Shown here in pieces: positions 33,553 to 43,529 of a stretch of DNA of 64,000 bases. Positions within the stretch are counted from its first letter, which is position 1, and every line of letters starts with the position of its first letter. The notes under the pieces are model-generated. The model ran no database searches. It was not told where the DNA came from and saw only the letters and a program-made list of their open reading frames with translations. This DNA comes from Thioalkalivibrio sp. XN279. GTDB taxonomy: Bacteria; Pseudomonadota; Gammaproteobacteria; Steroidobacterales; XN24. The translations under genes were made by a program, and so were the position numbers. Location: NCBI RefSeq assembly GCF_011089885.1, contig NZ_JAANBD010000015.1:62001-126000 (forward strand). Direction: 5' to 3'.

Positions 33553-34139
33553 GCGCGCGCGTGCTGATGGTCGATAACTACGATTCCTTCACCTACAACC
33601 TGGTGCAGTACCTGCGCATGCTCGGCGCCGAGGTCCTGGTCCATCGCAACGACGCCTTGACGGTGGACGAGGCGCAGGCGCTCGGCGCGACGCACCTGGT
33701 GGTCTCGCCCGGGCCCGGGACGCCGCGCGACGCCGGCCGCTCCATCGAGCTGATCCGCGCTTTTGCCGGGCGCATTCCCGTGCTCGGCGTGTGCCTCGGG
33801 CACCAGGCCATCGTCGAGGCCTGGGGTGGACGCGTGATCCCGGCCAAGACGCTGATGCACGGCAAGACTTCGCTGGTGTACCACGACGGCCGCGGCGTCT
33901 TTGCCGGCCTGCCGCAGCCCTTCGAGGCCGGGCGCTATCATTCGCTGGCGGTGGGCGCGAACGAGCTGCCCGCCGCGCTGGAAGCCAGCGCGCACACCGA
34001 GGATGGCGAGGTGATGGGCGTCCGCCATCGCGAGCTGCCGGTCGAGGGCGTGCAGTTCCATCCCGAGAGCGTGCTCACGCCGCAGGGGCTGGAAATGTTG
34101 CGCAACTTCCTCGCGCCGCGCACGGAGGAGCGCGCATGA
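33549..34139 (+). CDS. trpG: Anthranilate synthase component II (glutamine amidotransferase)
   Basis: 196 residues from GTG 33549, overlapping the trpE stop by 4 bp. A class I glutamine amidotransferase that supplies ammonia to TrpE. It has VDNYDSFTYNLVQYL at the start, the oxyanion strand SPGPGTP, the nucleophile Cys82 in GVCLGHQ, and the His-Glu pair in VQFHPESVLTPQG. Because it belongs to the TrpE-linked operon, the Trp rather than the folate role (PabA) is primary, though it may serve both. The stop overlaps trpD as ATGA. Confidence 0.96.
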
Positions 34140-35170
34140 AAGAGCTGACCGCCCTGCTGGAGAAGCTGCTGGCCCGGGTCGACCTGGACGAAGACGAGGC
34201 CGGGCAATTGATGGTGGCCCTGACGCGCGAGGACCTGCCGCCGGCGCTGGCCGCCGCACTGCTGGTCGCGCTGCGCGCCAAGGGCGAAACGGCGGCCGAG
34301 GTGCGCGGCTTCGCCCGCGCCATGCGTGGCCTGGCGCGCAAGCCCACGGTGCCGGCCGACGCACCGCTGCTGGATATCGTCGGCACCGGCGGCGACGGCT
34401 CCGGCAGCCTCAACATTTCCACCGGTGCCTCGCTGCTGGCGGCCGCCTGCGGTATCCCCGTGGTCAAGCACGGCAACCGCAGCGTCTCCAGCCGCAGCGG
34501 CAGCGCGGACGTGCTCGAGGCGCTGGGCATGCGCCTGCCGGCCGACGCGGCGGAGGCGGGTGCCTGCCTGGCGGCGACCGGCTACACCTTCCTCTTCGCG
34601 CCCCATTTCCATCCCGCCATGAAGGCCGTGGCACCGGTGCGCAAGGCCATGGGCGTGCGCACGGTCTTCAACCTGCTCGGTCCCCTCACCAATCCAGCGG
34701 CGCCGCCCTACCTGCTGCTGGGCGCATTCAGTCCCGCGGCGGCCCGGCTGATGGCGGAGGCGCTGGCCGGGTTCGAGGGCCTGGCGCGCGCTTTCGTGGT
34801 GCATGGCTCACCCGGCTGGGACGAGGCCACGCCCGTCGGTCCCTTCGTGCTGTACGAGGTGTGTGGTGAGGAGGTCAGCGAGACCACGCGCGACCCCGCG
34901 GAGTGGGGCCTGGCGCGCTGCACGGCGGAGGACCTGGCCGGTGGCGACGCGACCGTGAACGCGACCCGCCTGCGCGCGGCCCTCGCGGGCGAGGACACGG
35001 GCCCGCACCTCGACGCGCTGCTGCTCGGGACGGCGCTGGCGCTGGAACTCACAGGCCGCGCCGACAGCCCGGCGAACGCCATCGGCGTGGCCCGCGCCGC
35101 GGTCGAGGACGGCCGCGCCCGCGCCCTGCTCGAGGCGCTGGCATGCCACGGCCGGGAAGCGTCGGCGTGA
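34136..35170 (+). CDS. trpD: Anthranilate phosphoribosyltransferase
   Basis: 344 residues from ATG 34136, the full length of stand-alone TrpD. Transfers phosphoribose from PRPP to anthranilate. The conserved GTGGDGSGSLNIST loop, KHGNRSVSSRSGSADVLEALG and FAPHFHPAMK segments are present. A helical N-terminal domain contains the DLPPALAAALLVALRAKGET motif. Not fused to trpG, unlike in enterics. Overlaps trpG (ATGA) upstream and trpC (GTGA) downstream. Confidence 0.96.
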   Translation: MKELTALLEKLLARVDLDEDEAGQLMVALTREDLPPALAAALLVALRAKGETAAEVRGFARAMRGLARKPTVPADAPLLDIVGTGGDGSGSLNISTGASLLAAACGIPVVKHGNRSVSSRSGSADVLEALGMRLPADAAEAGACLAATGYTFLFAPHFHPAMKAVAPVRKAMGVRTVFNLLGPLTNPAAPPYLLLGAFSPAAARLMAEALAGFEGLARAFVVHGSPGWDEATPVGPFVLYEVCGEEVSETTRDPAEWGLARCTAEDLAGGDATVNATRLRAALAGEDTGPHLDALLLGTALALELTGRADSPANAIGVARAAVEDGRARALLEALACHGREASA

Positions 35171-35991
35171 GCTTCCTGGCGCAGATGGCGCAGGGCTCGG
35201 CGGAGCGCGTGCGCGTGGCGCGCGCTGCCAGCGGTGAAGCGGCCCTGCTGGCCGCGTGCCGTGCGCGTCCGGCGCCGCCGCGGCTGGTGCTGGCAGGTTT
35301 CGACTTGATCGCAGAGATCAAGCGCCATTCGCCGGCCGAGGGCGCGCTGGGCCCGGCCACGGACGTGGTGGCCCGCGCCCGCGCCTACGCGGACGCTGGC
35401 GCCGCCGCTGTCTCGGTGCTGACGGAGCCGGAGCGTTTCGGCGGCAGCCTCGACGATCTCTCGGCGGCGACCCGGGCGCTCGAGGGCTCGGCCGTGCCGG
35501 TCATGCGCAAGGACTTCCTGGTCGACCCGTGGCAGGTGCTCGAAGCGCGCGCGGCCGGGGCCGGCGGGGTGTTGCTGATTATTGCCATGCTGAACGACGT
35601 GGTGCTGGCGGAGATGCTGGCCGCGGCGCGCGAGCACGGGCTGTTCGTGCTGCTGGAGGCATTCGACGAGGCCGACCTGGAGCGTGCCGGGCCATGCCTG
35701 GCAGGCGCGACGGCAACGGCGCCGGTGCTGGTGGGCGTGAACAGCCGCGACCTGCGCACGCTGGCGGTCGACCCGGCACGACTCGCGCGCCTCGCGCCGC
35801 GGCTGCCGCCGGGCGTGCCGGCCGTCGCCGAGAGCGGCCTGCATACCGCGGCGGACGCAGCGGAGGCCGCCGCGCTCGGCTATCGCCTGGCGCTCGTCGG
35901 TACGGCATTGATGCGGGCGCAGGACCCTGGAGCGCTGGTCGGGGTCATGCTGGCGGCCGGCCGGGACCAGGCAAGGGAGCAAGGACGATGA
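35167..35991 (+). CDS. trpC: Indole-3-glycerol phosphate synthase
   Basis: 274 residues from GTG 35167, chosen because it forms a GTGA overlap with the trpD stop like every other junction in the operon (an ATG at 35143 would add eight residues). A TIM barrel that cyclises CdRP to indole-3-glycerol phosphate. The catalytic lysines are visible in LIAEIKRHSPAEG and VMRKDFLVDPWQ, with a Glu in LLEAFDEADL. VGVNSRDLRTL and AESGLHTAADA close the phosphate site. It is not fused to trpF. The stop overlaps trpF as ATGA. Confidence 0.95.
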   Translation: MSFLAQMAQGSAERVRVARAASGEAALLAACRARPAPPRLVLAGFDLIAEIKRHSPAEGALGPATDVVARARAYADAGAAAVSVLTEPERFGGSLDDLSAATRALEGSAVPVMRKDFLVDPWQVLEARAAGAGGVLLIIAMLNDVVLAEMLAAAREHGLFVLLEAFDEADLERAGPCLAGATATAPVLVGVNSRDLRTLAVDPARLARLAPRLPPGVPAVAESGLHTAADAAEAAALGYRLALVGTALMRAQDPGALVGVMLAAGRDQAREQGR

Positions 35992-36601
35992 AGACATTCG
36001 TGAAGATCTGCGGCCTCACCACGCCCGAGGGCGTGGCTGCGGCAGTGCGGGCCGGCGCCGACGCGGTCGGCTTCGTGTTCGCGCCGTCGCCGCGCGAGGT
36101 CAGTCCCGCGCAGGCGCGGCAACTGGCGGCGGCCCTGCCTGCCGGCATCAAGCGCGTGGCGGTGTTCCGCCATCCCCCGCCGGGCAGGATCGCGGCGGTG
36201 TTGTCGGAGTTCCCCGCCGACTGGGTGCAGAGCGACGCCGTCGACCTGCACGGCGCCGACCTGGGCGGCGCCGAAGCGCTGCCGGTGTTTCGCTCCGGCG
36301 CCCCGCTGCCGCCCCTGCTGCCGGAGCTCATGCTGTTCGAGGGGCCTGACAGTGGCGTCGGGCGGCTGGCGGACTGGGAGGCGGCCCGCGGCGTGGCGCG
36401 GCAGACCCAGGTCATCCTGGCCGGAGGTTTGCACCCCGGCAACGTGCGCGCTGCGCTCCAGGCCGTACGGCCCTGGGGCGTGGACGTGTCGAGCGGGGTG
36501 GAATCGGCGCCGGGGGTGAAGGACCCGTCGCTGGTGGAAGATTTCGTCGCCGCCGTGCGACGAGCCGAGCAGAGCGAGCAGCAGAGCCAGGAAGGGGACG
36601 C

Positions 36602-36605
<4 letters not shown>
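35988..36605 (+). CDS. trpF: Phosphoribosylanthranilate isomerase
   Basis: 205 residues from ATG 35988. Carries out the Amadori rearrangement of PRA to CdRP. The general-base cysteine is Cys8 (VKICGLT), followed by AGADAVGFVFAPSPREVSP. The C-terminal phosphate motifs LAGGLHPGNV and GVDVSSGVESAPGVKD are standard. Where most TrpF have a LLLD general-acid aspartate, this one reads LMLFEGP (Phe117-Glu118), a variant worth noting. The C-terminus is acidic/Gln-rich. Overlaps trpC and trpB by 4 bp each. Confidence 0.93.
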
Positions 36606-37845
<1,240 letters not shown>

Positions 37846-37849
<4 letters not shown>

Positions 37850-38622
37850 AGCCGCACGAGCAGGTCAGCGCCGCGATCCGCGCGGCAGGAGCAGAGGGCC
37901 GCACGGCGCTGGTGGCTTTCATCACCGCCGGCTATCCGGACAAGTCGCGCTTCCGCGCGACCCTGGCCGAGGTCGCTGAGGCGGCCGACGTGGTCGAGGT
38001 CGGCGTGCCCTTCAGCGATCCCATGGCGGACGGCCTGACCATCCAGCGCGCCAGCCGCGGCGCCATCGAGCAGGGCGTGACGCTGTCGTGGATCCTGGAC
38101 GAGATTGCCGCCATGGAGCCGAAGCCTGCGGCCCCGGTGGTGCTCATGAGCTACCTCAACCCGTTGCTGGCCATGGGCTACGAGCGCCTCGCCGAGCGCG
38201 CGCTCGCCGCCGGGGTGGCGGGCTTCATCGTGCCGGACCTGCCGCTGGACGAGAGCGAGCCGCTGGACGAGGCGCTCGCCGCCGCGGGGCTGGCGCTGAT
38301 TCACCTGGTGAGCCCGGTGACCCCGCCGGTGCGGGTCGAGGCAGCCGCGCGCGCGACGCGGGGCTTCCTCTACGCGGTCAACGTCACCGGAATCACCGGC
38401 GGCGCCAAGGCGGCCGGCGAAGGCCTGCAGGCATACCTTGCGGGCGTCGCGGCGAAATCGCCGGTGCCGGTATGCGCCGGTTTCGGCGTGCGCAGCGCGG
38501 AGCAGGTCAAGGCGCTGGGCGCGATCGTGCCGGGTGTCATTGTCGGTTCGGCGCTGGTGGAAGCGCTGGAGCGGGGCGAGTCGCCGGCGGCCTTCCTGGC
38601 GGCTTTGCGCCCGGCCGGCTGA
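37846..38622 (+). CDS. trpA: Tryptophan synthase alpha chain
   Basis: 258 residues from ATG 37846. Cleaves indole-3-glycerol phosphate, passing indole to TrpB through the intersubunit tunnel. Catalytic Glu51 (VVEVGVPFSDP) and Asp62 (DPMADG) are present. Loop 6 (VTGITGGAK) and the phosphate-binding GFGVRSAEQV and IVGSALVEALE segments are intact. Last gene of the operon. A palindrome (TGCCGCA-A-TGCGGCA, 38636-38650) follows the stop but lacks a T-run. Confidence 0.97.
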
Positions 38623-38635
38623 CCACGCTGCACGC

Positions 38636-38650
38636 TGCCGCAATGCGGCA
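38636..38650. terminator. Palindrome after the trp operon, weak terminator candidate
   Basis: Seven-bp arms (TGCCGCA / TGCGGCA) around a single A, 13 bp after the trpA stop. A short stem with no T-run, so support is weak. Confidence 0.3.
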
Positions 38651-38684
38651 CGACAGCGGCTCGCGACCGGCCTAAACTCGAGGC

Positions 38685-39005
38685 ATGAAACGCGCCCGCC
38701 GAGCCCCCGCCCCCCAACCCCGCGATGCCGGGCTGGGCGTATTGCTGCGCCTGCAGGCCAGGCTCGAAGCGGAGGGGTTCCGCGTCACCATGCATATGCT
38801 TGCGCCGGGCACCAGGTTCGAAGCCCACTGTCCCTGTGAGTCCCGCATCGACGTGGTTTTCTCGGGGCTGCTCAGGGTCATGATCGAGGGCGAGGAGCGC
38901 CTGCTCGGGCCGGGCGACTGGCAACTGGTGCCGGCCGGCGTCTCCATGAGCGCGGAAGTGATCGGCGACGAGCCCGTGCTGGGTTTCGACGCCGTGCGCG
39001 ACTGA
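38685..39005 (+). CDS. Cupin domain-containing small protein
   Basis: 106 residues. A basic N-terminus (MKRARRAPAPQPRD) is followed by a single double-stranded beta-helix pattern: HMLAPGTRFEAHCPCESRIDVVFSGLLRVMIEGEERLLGPGDWQLVPAGVSMSAEV in outline. The usual two-His-one-Glu metal motif is reduced (one His then Cys-Pro-Cys), so metal binding may be altered. Function unknown. It is a single gene between the trp operon and the convergent doxX gene. Confidence 0.78.
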   Translation: MKRARRAPAPQPRDAGLGVLLRLQARLEAEGFRVTMHMLAPGTRFEAHCPCESRIDVVFSGLLRVMIEGEERLLGPGDWQLVPAGVSMSAEVIGDEPVLGFDAVRD

Positions 39006-39021
39006 CTTTTCTCGTCACGGC

Positions 39022-39043
39022 CGCCGGGCGTCCCTGCCCGGCG
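39022..39043. terminator. Hairpin between convergent cupin and doxX genes
   Basis: Perfect 8-bp arms CGCCGGGC / GCCCGGCG with a 6-nt loop in the 48-bp gap between two stop codons. No T-run. Confidence 0.4.
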
Positions 39044-39053
39044 CGCCCGCACT

Positions 39054-39434
39054 TCAGCGGCGACGTGCGTCCAGCGAATAGCGTCCGGCGCCGTGCACCA
39101 CCAGCAACAGGAAGCCGCCGCCAATGGCCAGGTTCTTAAGAAACTGGGTCTGCTCGTTCGGATCCAGCGGGCTGTGGAATATCAGCCCGGACAGGACCGA
39201 GAAGCCGGCCAGCAGGAAGGCGACCAGGCGGGTGCGGTAGCCGACCGCGATGGCGAGCCCGCCGACGATTTCCAGCGCGATCACCAGCGGCAGCAGGACG
39301 CCGGGCACGCCCATCGACTGCATGTAGCCGGCGGTGCCTTCGTAGCCGCCGATCTTGCCGAGCCCGGCGATGATGAACAGCGCCGCCAGGGCGACTCGCG
39401 CGGCCAGGTCGGCCCAGGGTTGCAGCTTGGTCAT
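39054..39434 (-). CDS. DoxX family membrane protein
   Basis: 126 residues with four membrane helices. The first carries ALFIIAGLGKIGGYEGTAGYM, the typical DoxX start, and the second includes PLVIALEIVGGLAIAVGYRTR. DoxX proteins are associated with thiosulfate:quinone oxidoreduction or redox stress, but most, including this one, have no tested role. It lies 32 bp downstream of the pirin gene, a common pirin-doxX pairing, and is presumably controlled by the divergent LysR regulator. Confidence 0.92.
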   Translation of the reverse strand: MTKLQPWADLAARVALAALFIIAGLGKIGGYEGTAGYMQSMGVPGVLLPLVIALEIVGGLAIAVGYRTRLVAFLLAGFSVLSGLIFHSPLDPNEQTQFLKNLAIGGGFLLLVVHGAGRYSLDARRR

Positions 39435-39466
39435 GGTTTTTCTCCTCAGGTGTTGGTGCTTGGTAT

Positions 39467-40339
39467 TCAGTTCGCGACAAGCGCGCCTGACTGGTAGTCG
39501 CGGATGGCTTGGCGAATCTCTTCCGTCGTGTTCATGACGAAGGGGCCGTACTGCACGATGGGCTCGCCGAGCGGCCGGCCGGAGAGCAGCAGCATGCCGC
39601 TGCCGGAACGCTCGCCGGATGACGCGTCGCCGCTGTCGGCCGCGAGCGTGATTTCCCCGTCGCCCTCGAGGACGGCCATGCGCCCGCTGGCCACATGCGT
39701 CTCGCCGCCGTCAGCGCCGATGATGCGCACGCCGCCGTGGAAGGGCCGCACCAGTGCGCGATGCCCGGCGGGCGGCGTCCATGCAAAGCGGCCGCCGGGT
39801 TCGAGCCGCAGGTCCAGCACCGCGGCCTCGCACGCAGGGTCGGCGATCGGCGAGACGGCGTCGCCGTAACGTCCGGCCAGCACGCGCAGCCGGCCCGCGG
39901 CGAAAGCGACTTCCGGCAATTCGGCTGCCTCGGCCTGGGCGTAGCCGGGCGCGCGCAGCTTGTCGGCGGCCGGCAGGTTGATCCACAGCTGGAAGCCGTG
40001 AATCCGTCCCTCGCCGGGCAGCGGCATCTCGGAATGGATGACGCCGCGGCCGGCCGACATCCATTGCGCGCCGCCGGCACGGATCGCCGCGCGGTGGCCC
40101 ATGTGGTCGCGGTGCTCGAAGCCGCCCTCCAGCATCACGGTCAGGGTCTCGATGCCGCGGTGGGGGTGGGAAGGGAAGCCGGCGACGAAATCCTCGCGTT
40201 TGTCGGAACGGATCTCGTCGAGCATCAGGAACGGGTCCATGTCGTGCTGCCCGTGGCCGACGATGCGCACGATCCGGACGCCGGCGCCGTCGGATGCGGG
40301 GCGCCCCTGCAGCAGGTGTCGAATGTGGCGATGAGTCAT
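39467..40339 (-). CDS. Pirin family protein
   Basis: 290 residues from ATG 40339 (GGGGG about 8 nt upstream; the frame is open to 40405). A bicupin: the N-terminal domain has the metal-binding histidines in FPSHPHRGIETLTVMLEGGFEHRDHMG, followed by WMSAGRGVIHSEMP and the C-terminal pirin domain ending in GPFVMNTTEEIRQAIRDYQ. Pirins bind iron and include quercetin 2,3-dioxygenases and redox-sensing cofactors. The activity here is not known. First gene of the pirin-doxX unit. Confidence 0.94.
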   Translation of the reverse strand: MTHRHIRHLLQGRPASDGAGVRIVRIVGHGQHDMDPFLMLDEIRSDKREDFVAGFPSHPHRGIETLTVMLEGGFEHRDHMGHRAAIRAGGAQWMSAGRGVIHSEMPLPGEGRIHGFQLWINLPAADKLRAPGYAQAEAAELPEVAFAAGRLRVLAGRYGDAVSPIADPACEAAVLDLRLEPGGRFAWTPPAGHRALVRPFHGGVRIIGADGGETHVASGRMAVLEGDGEITLAADSGDASSGERSGSGMLLLSGRPLGEPIVQYGPFVMNTTEEIRQAIRDYQSGALVAN

Positions 40340-40377
40340 TGGGTTGTCCCCCGGGAGTGAACTTGCGTGCACATTAA

Positions 40378-40394
40378 CTTCGACCAATTCGAAG
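40378..40394. promoter_or_regulatory. TTCGA inverted repeat 1 between pirin and lysR genes
   Basis: CTTCGA-CCAAT-TCGAAG, perfect 6-bp arms with a 5-nt spacer, in the 97-bp divergent region. It is likely a binding site for the adjacent LysR-type regulator. Confidence 0.6.
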
Positions 40395-40421
40395 ATAAAT
40401 GGCAAAATCTCGCCTTATGTG

Positions 40422-40436
40422 TTCGATTAAATCGAA
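40422..40436. promoter_or_regulatory. TTCGA inverted repeat 2 abutting the lysR start codon
   Basis: TTCGAT-TAA-ATCGAA, perfect 6-bp arms, ends directly against the ATG of the LysR gene. It shares the TTCGA half-site with repeat 1, 44 bp away. Its position suggests autorepression. Confidence 0.6.
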
Positions 40437-41324
40437 ATGAGGCCGCGCGTCACGCTGGAGCAGTGGCGCATGCTCCAGGCCGTGGTCGACCATGGCGGCT
40501 ACGCCGGGGCAGCCGAGGCGCTGTCAAAGTCAGTCTCGACCGTTAACTACGGCATCCGGCGGCTGGAAGCCGGCCTCGGCGTCGAGCTGCTCGAGCTCGA
40601 CGGCCGGCGCGCGGTGCTGACCCGGGCGGGACGGGAGCTGCTGCGCCGCTCGCGCCACCTGCTGGATGAAGCGGTGGCGCTCGAGCGCGCGGCGGGTGCG
40701 CTGGCGCGCGGGTGGGAAGCCGTGGTGACCCTGGCGGTGGAAGTGATTTTTCCCCAGGAGCGACTGCTGCACAGCCTGGATGCTTTTGCCCGGCTCACCG
40801 GGACGACGCGGGTCGAGCTGATCGAGTCCGTGCTCTCGGGCACCACCGAGCAACTGTTCAACGGCGCCGCCGACCTGGCCATCACCGCCTGGGTGCCACC
40901 CGGCTTTCTCGGCGACCCGCTGGTCACGGTGGAGTTCGTCGCCGTGGCGCACCCGGACCACCCGCTGCACCAGGTCGGGCGGCCGCTGACGCAGCGGGAC
41001 CTGCGCCAGCATCGCCAACTGGTGGTGCGCGACTCGGGCGTGCGGGAAAGCCGCGATGCGGGCTGGCTGGAAGCCGAGCAGCGCTGGACGGTCAGCCACC
41101 TGTCGACCTCGCTGGAGGCCGTGGCGCGCGGGATGGGTTTCGCCTGGTTGCCGCGCCACCGCATCGAGGCCCGCCTGGCGGACGGCAGCCTGCGCGCCCT
41201 GCCCCTGCTGGAGGGCGGCGTGCGGCACCACGAGCTTTACCTGGTGTTCGCCGATCGCGACGACGCCGGGCCCGCCACGCGGGCGCTGGCGGACTGCCTC
41301 AGGAAGAGCTGCCCGGCCGACTGA
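40437..41324 (+). CDS. LysR family transcriptional regulator
   Basis: 295 residues. The N-terminal winged HTH (LEQWRMLQAVVDHGGYAGAAEALSKSVSTVNYGIRRLEAGLG) is followed by the periplasmic-binding-like effector domain (residues about 90-290). It is divergent from the pirin-doxX genes, which it probably regulates through the two TTCGA inverted repeats between them. The effector is unknown. Its 3' end overlaps the convergent ubiB by 26 bp. Confidence 0.94.
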   Translation: MRPRVTLEQWRMLQAVVDHGGYAGAAEALSKSVSTVNYGIRRLEAGLGVELLELDGRRAVLTRAGRELLRRSRHLLDEAVALERAAGALARGWEAVVTLAVEVIFPQERLLHSLDAFARLTGTTRVELIESVLSGTTEQLFNGAADLAITAWVPPGFLGDPLVTVEFVAVAHPDHPLHQVGRPLTQRDLRQHRQLVVRDSGVRESRDAGWLEAEQRWTVSHLSTSLEAVARGMGFAWLPRHRIEARLADGSLRALPLLEGGVRHHELYLVFADRDDAGPATRALADCLRKSCPAD

Positions 41325-42951
41325 GCAGGAACAGCGCGAGGCCGGCGATGAGCAGCGCCCAGCCGGCGGCCGGTGGCGTGGTTTGCAGTCCGAGCCAGAG
41401 GACGCCGCCGATCAGCAGCGCGCCGCCGGCACTGCTGCGCCAGCGCTGCCGTCGCCCCGCGCGCAGCTCGGCCCGCAGCGGCTCGAGGCCCGGATGCTTC
41501 ACCTCGACCTGCAACTTCCCCGCGGCCGCACGCTGCAGGATGGCGTGCAGGGCCTGCGGCAGTTCCTGGATGGTCTCGCCGACCTCCGGCAATTGCTCGC
41601 GCAGGCGCTCGACGATGGCGCGGCCGCTGACGCGCTCGCGCATCCACTCCTCGAGGATCGGCTGCGCCGTCTCCCACAGGTCCAGGTCGGGGTAGAGTTC
41701 GCGGCCCAGGCCCTCGACATTGAGCAGGGTCTTCTCCAGCAGTATCAGCTGCGGTTGCACTTCCATCTCGAACTGGCGCGCCACCGTGAACAGGCGCACC
41801 AGGAACTGGCCGAAGGAAATGTCTTTCAGCGGCTTGTTGAAAATCGGTTCGCACACGGTGCGGAAAGCCGACTCCACCTCGTCGATGCGCGTGCCGGGCG
41901 CGAGCCAGCCGGATTCGACGTGCAGCCGCGCCACGCGCTGGTAATCACGCTTGAAGAAGGCGAGGAAACTCTCCGCCAGGTATTGCTGGTCGCTGGCGCT
42001 GAGGCTGCCGACGATGCCGAAGTCCACGGCGATGTATTGCGGCTGGGCGGGATTCTCGGGGTTGACGAAAATGTTCCCCGGGTGCATGTCGGCGTGGAAG
42101 AAGTTGTGCCGGAACACCTGGGTGAAAAAGATCTCGACGCCGTTGGCGGCGAGGCGGCGCATGTCGATCCCGGCCTCGTGCAGGCGCGCGGTCTGGCCGA
42201 TGTTGATGCCGTGGATGCGCTCCATCACCAGCACGCCCGGCCGGCACCAGTCCCAGTACACTTCGGGCACGTAGAGCAGCGGCGAGCCCTCGAAGTTGCG
42301 CCTGAGCTGCGCGGCATTGGCCGCTTCGCGCATCAGGTCCAGTTCGTTCATCAGGGTGTTGTCGAACTCGCGCACCACTTCGCGCGGCCGCAGCCGGCGC
42401 GCCTCGCTCCAGTAACGCTCGGCCAGCCCGGCCAGCGCGTGCAGCACGTCCACGTCGCGCCGGATCTGTGCGCGTACGCCGGGGCGCAGCACTTTTACGA
42501 TGGCCTCGCGTCCGTCCGGCAGGCATGCCGTGTGCACCTGGGCGATGGAGGCGGCCGCGAGCGGCTCGTCGTCAAAACGCGCGAACAGCTCCTCGAGCGG
42601 GCGCTTGTAGGCCGCGGCGAGCTGGCGATGCGTTTCCTCGGCCGGGAACGGCGGCACCCGGTCCTGCAGTTTCGCCAGCTCGTCGGCGATCTCGCGCGGC
42701 AGCAGGTCGCGCCGCGTCGACAGGGCCTGGCCGAACTTGACGAAAATCGGCCCCAGTTCGACCATGGCCTCGCGGATGCGCACCCCCATGGGCCGGGCGC
42801 GCGCCGCCTTGCTGATACCGAGCCCCGGGATCCGGCGCAGCCAGGCGACGGGCCGGAACAGGTGCGTGGCGCTGACCAGCTCATCCAGGCCGTGCTTCAG
42901 CAGCACGCGCTGGATGTGCAGCATCCGCCACACCTGGCGCGGTCGGATCAC
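41299..42951 (-). CDS. ubiB: Ubiquinone biosynthesis regulatory protein kinase UbiB
   Basis: 550 residues from GTG 42951, which overlaps the ubiJ stop as GTGA. An ABC1/ADCK-type atypical kinase/ATPase required for ubiquinone synthesis, probably helping extract lipid precursors from the membrane. The KxGQ motif (FVKFGQALSTRRDLLP), the Ala-rich loop (LAAASIAQVHTA), the catalytic HADMHPGNIFVN and VDFGIVG are present, and two C-terminal membrane spans follow (about 505-545). The sequence follows E. coli UbiB over its length. Last gene of the long minus-strand run from dapF. Confidence 0.97.
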   Translation of the reverse strand: MIRPRQVWRMLHIQRVLLKHGLDELVSATHLFRPVAWLRRIPGLGISKAARARPMGVRIREAMVELGPIFVKFGQALSTRRDLLPREIADELAKLQDRVPPFPAEETHRQLAAAYKRPLEELFARFDDEPLAAASIAQVHTACLPDGREAIVKVLRPGVRAQIRRDVDVLHALAGLAERYWSEARRLRPREVVREFDNTLMNELDLMREAANAAQLRRNFEGSPLLYVPEVYWDWCRPGVLVMERIHGINIGQTARLHEAGIDMRRLAANGVEIFFTQVFRHNFFHADMHPGNIFVNPENPAQPQYIAVDFGIVGSLSASDQQYLAESFLAFFKRDYQRVARLHVESGWLAPGTRIDEVESAFRTVCEPIFNKPLKDISFGQFLVRLFTVARQFEMEVQPQLILLEKTLLNVEGLGRELYPDLDLWETAQPILEEWMRERVSGRAIVERLREQLPEVGETIQELPQALHAILQRAAAGKLQVEVKHPGLEPLRAELRAGRRQRWRSSAGGALLIGGVLWLGLQTTPPAAGWALLIAGLALFLLSRPGSSS

Positions 42952-43529
42952 CGCACCTGCTCCAGCCGGCGCAGGCGCGCCTCGGCCCGGGCGACGTCTT
43001 CCGCAAGGCGGTCGACGCGGTCGAGGAAGGCTTCCACCTCGGCGCGCGCCGGCAGGTCGCGGCTCTCCTCCTGCAGGTACTCGGCCACGGTGCGCGACAG
43101 CCGGTCGGCGGCATCCCGGCCCCAGCTGCCGAGCCCGCGCAGCAGGTTGCCGGCCTGGCGTGCCGTCACGTCGCCCACCAGCCGCGCCAGCTCTTCCTCG
43201 AAGTCGGGCGCGGCGATGTCGATGAGGTCGCGAAAATCCTTCGCCACCAGCGGGTCTCCGCTGATGCGCACGGCGCGGCTGCGCAGCAGTCCCTCGTCGC
43301 CGCTGGCGGCGAGCCGGGCGAGCGCGCCGGGCGAGCCGCTGAGGCAGGCGTCCGCTGTGTCCGTGCGCGACAGCGATACGTGGTCCCCGCGCGAGACCAG
43401 CGTCAGGCCGAGGTTGAGGCCGTCGAGCTCGATGCGGAAGCTGCGGCCTGCCAGCTCGCGGCAACGCCGGGTGGCGTCGGTGGAGCCGCGGATGCCGCGA
43501 TTCAGCAGGCTTTCCAGCGGCCCGAACAT
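42948..43529 (-). CDS. ubiJ: Ubiquinone biosynthesis accessory factor UbiJ (SCP2 domain)
   Basis: 193 residues. An N-terminal SCP2-type lipid-binding domain (FRIELDGLNLGLTLVS, then LARLAASGDEGLLRSRAVRISGDP) is followed by a C-terminal coiled coil (VEAFLDRVDRLAEDVARAEARLRRLEQ). UbiJ with UbiK forms part of the soluble Ubi complex that binds hydrophobic ubiquinone intermediates. Located between ubiE and ubiB exactly as in other gammaproteobacteria. Start ATG 43529 overlaps the ubiE stop by one base (TGATG). Confidence 0.95.
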   Translation of the reverse strand: MFGPLESLLNRGIRGSTDATRRCRELAGRSFRIELDGLNLGLTLVSRGDHVSLSRTDTADACLSGSPGALARLAASGDEGLLRSRAVRISGDPLVAKDFRDLIDIAAPDFEEELARLVGDVTARQAGNLLRGLGSWGRDAADRLSRTVAEYLQEESRDLPARAEVEAFLDRVDRLAEDVARAEARLRRLEQVR

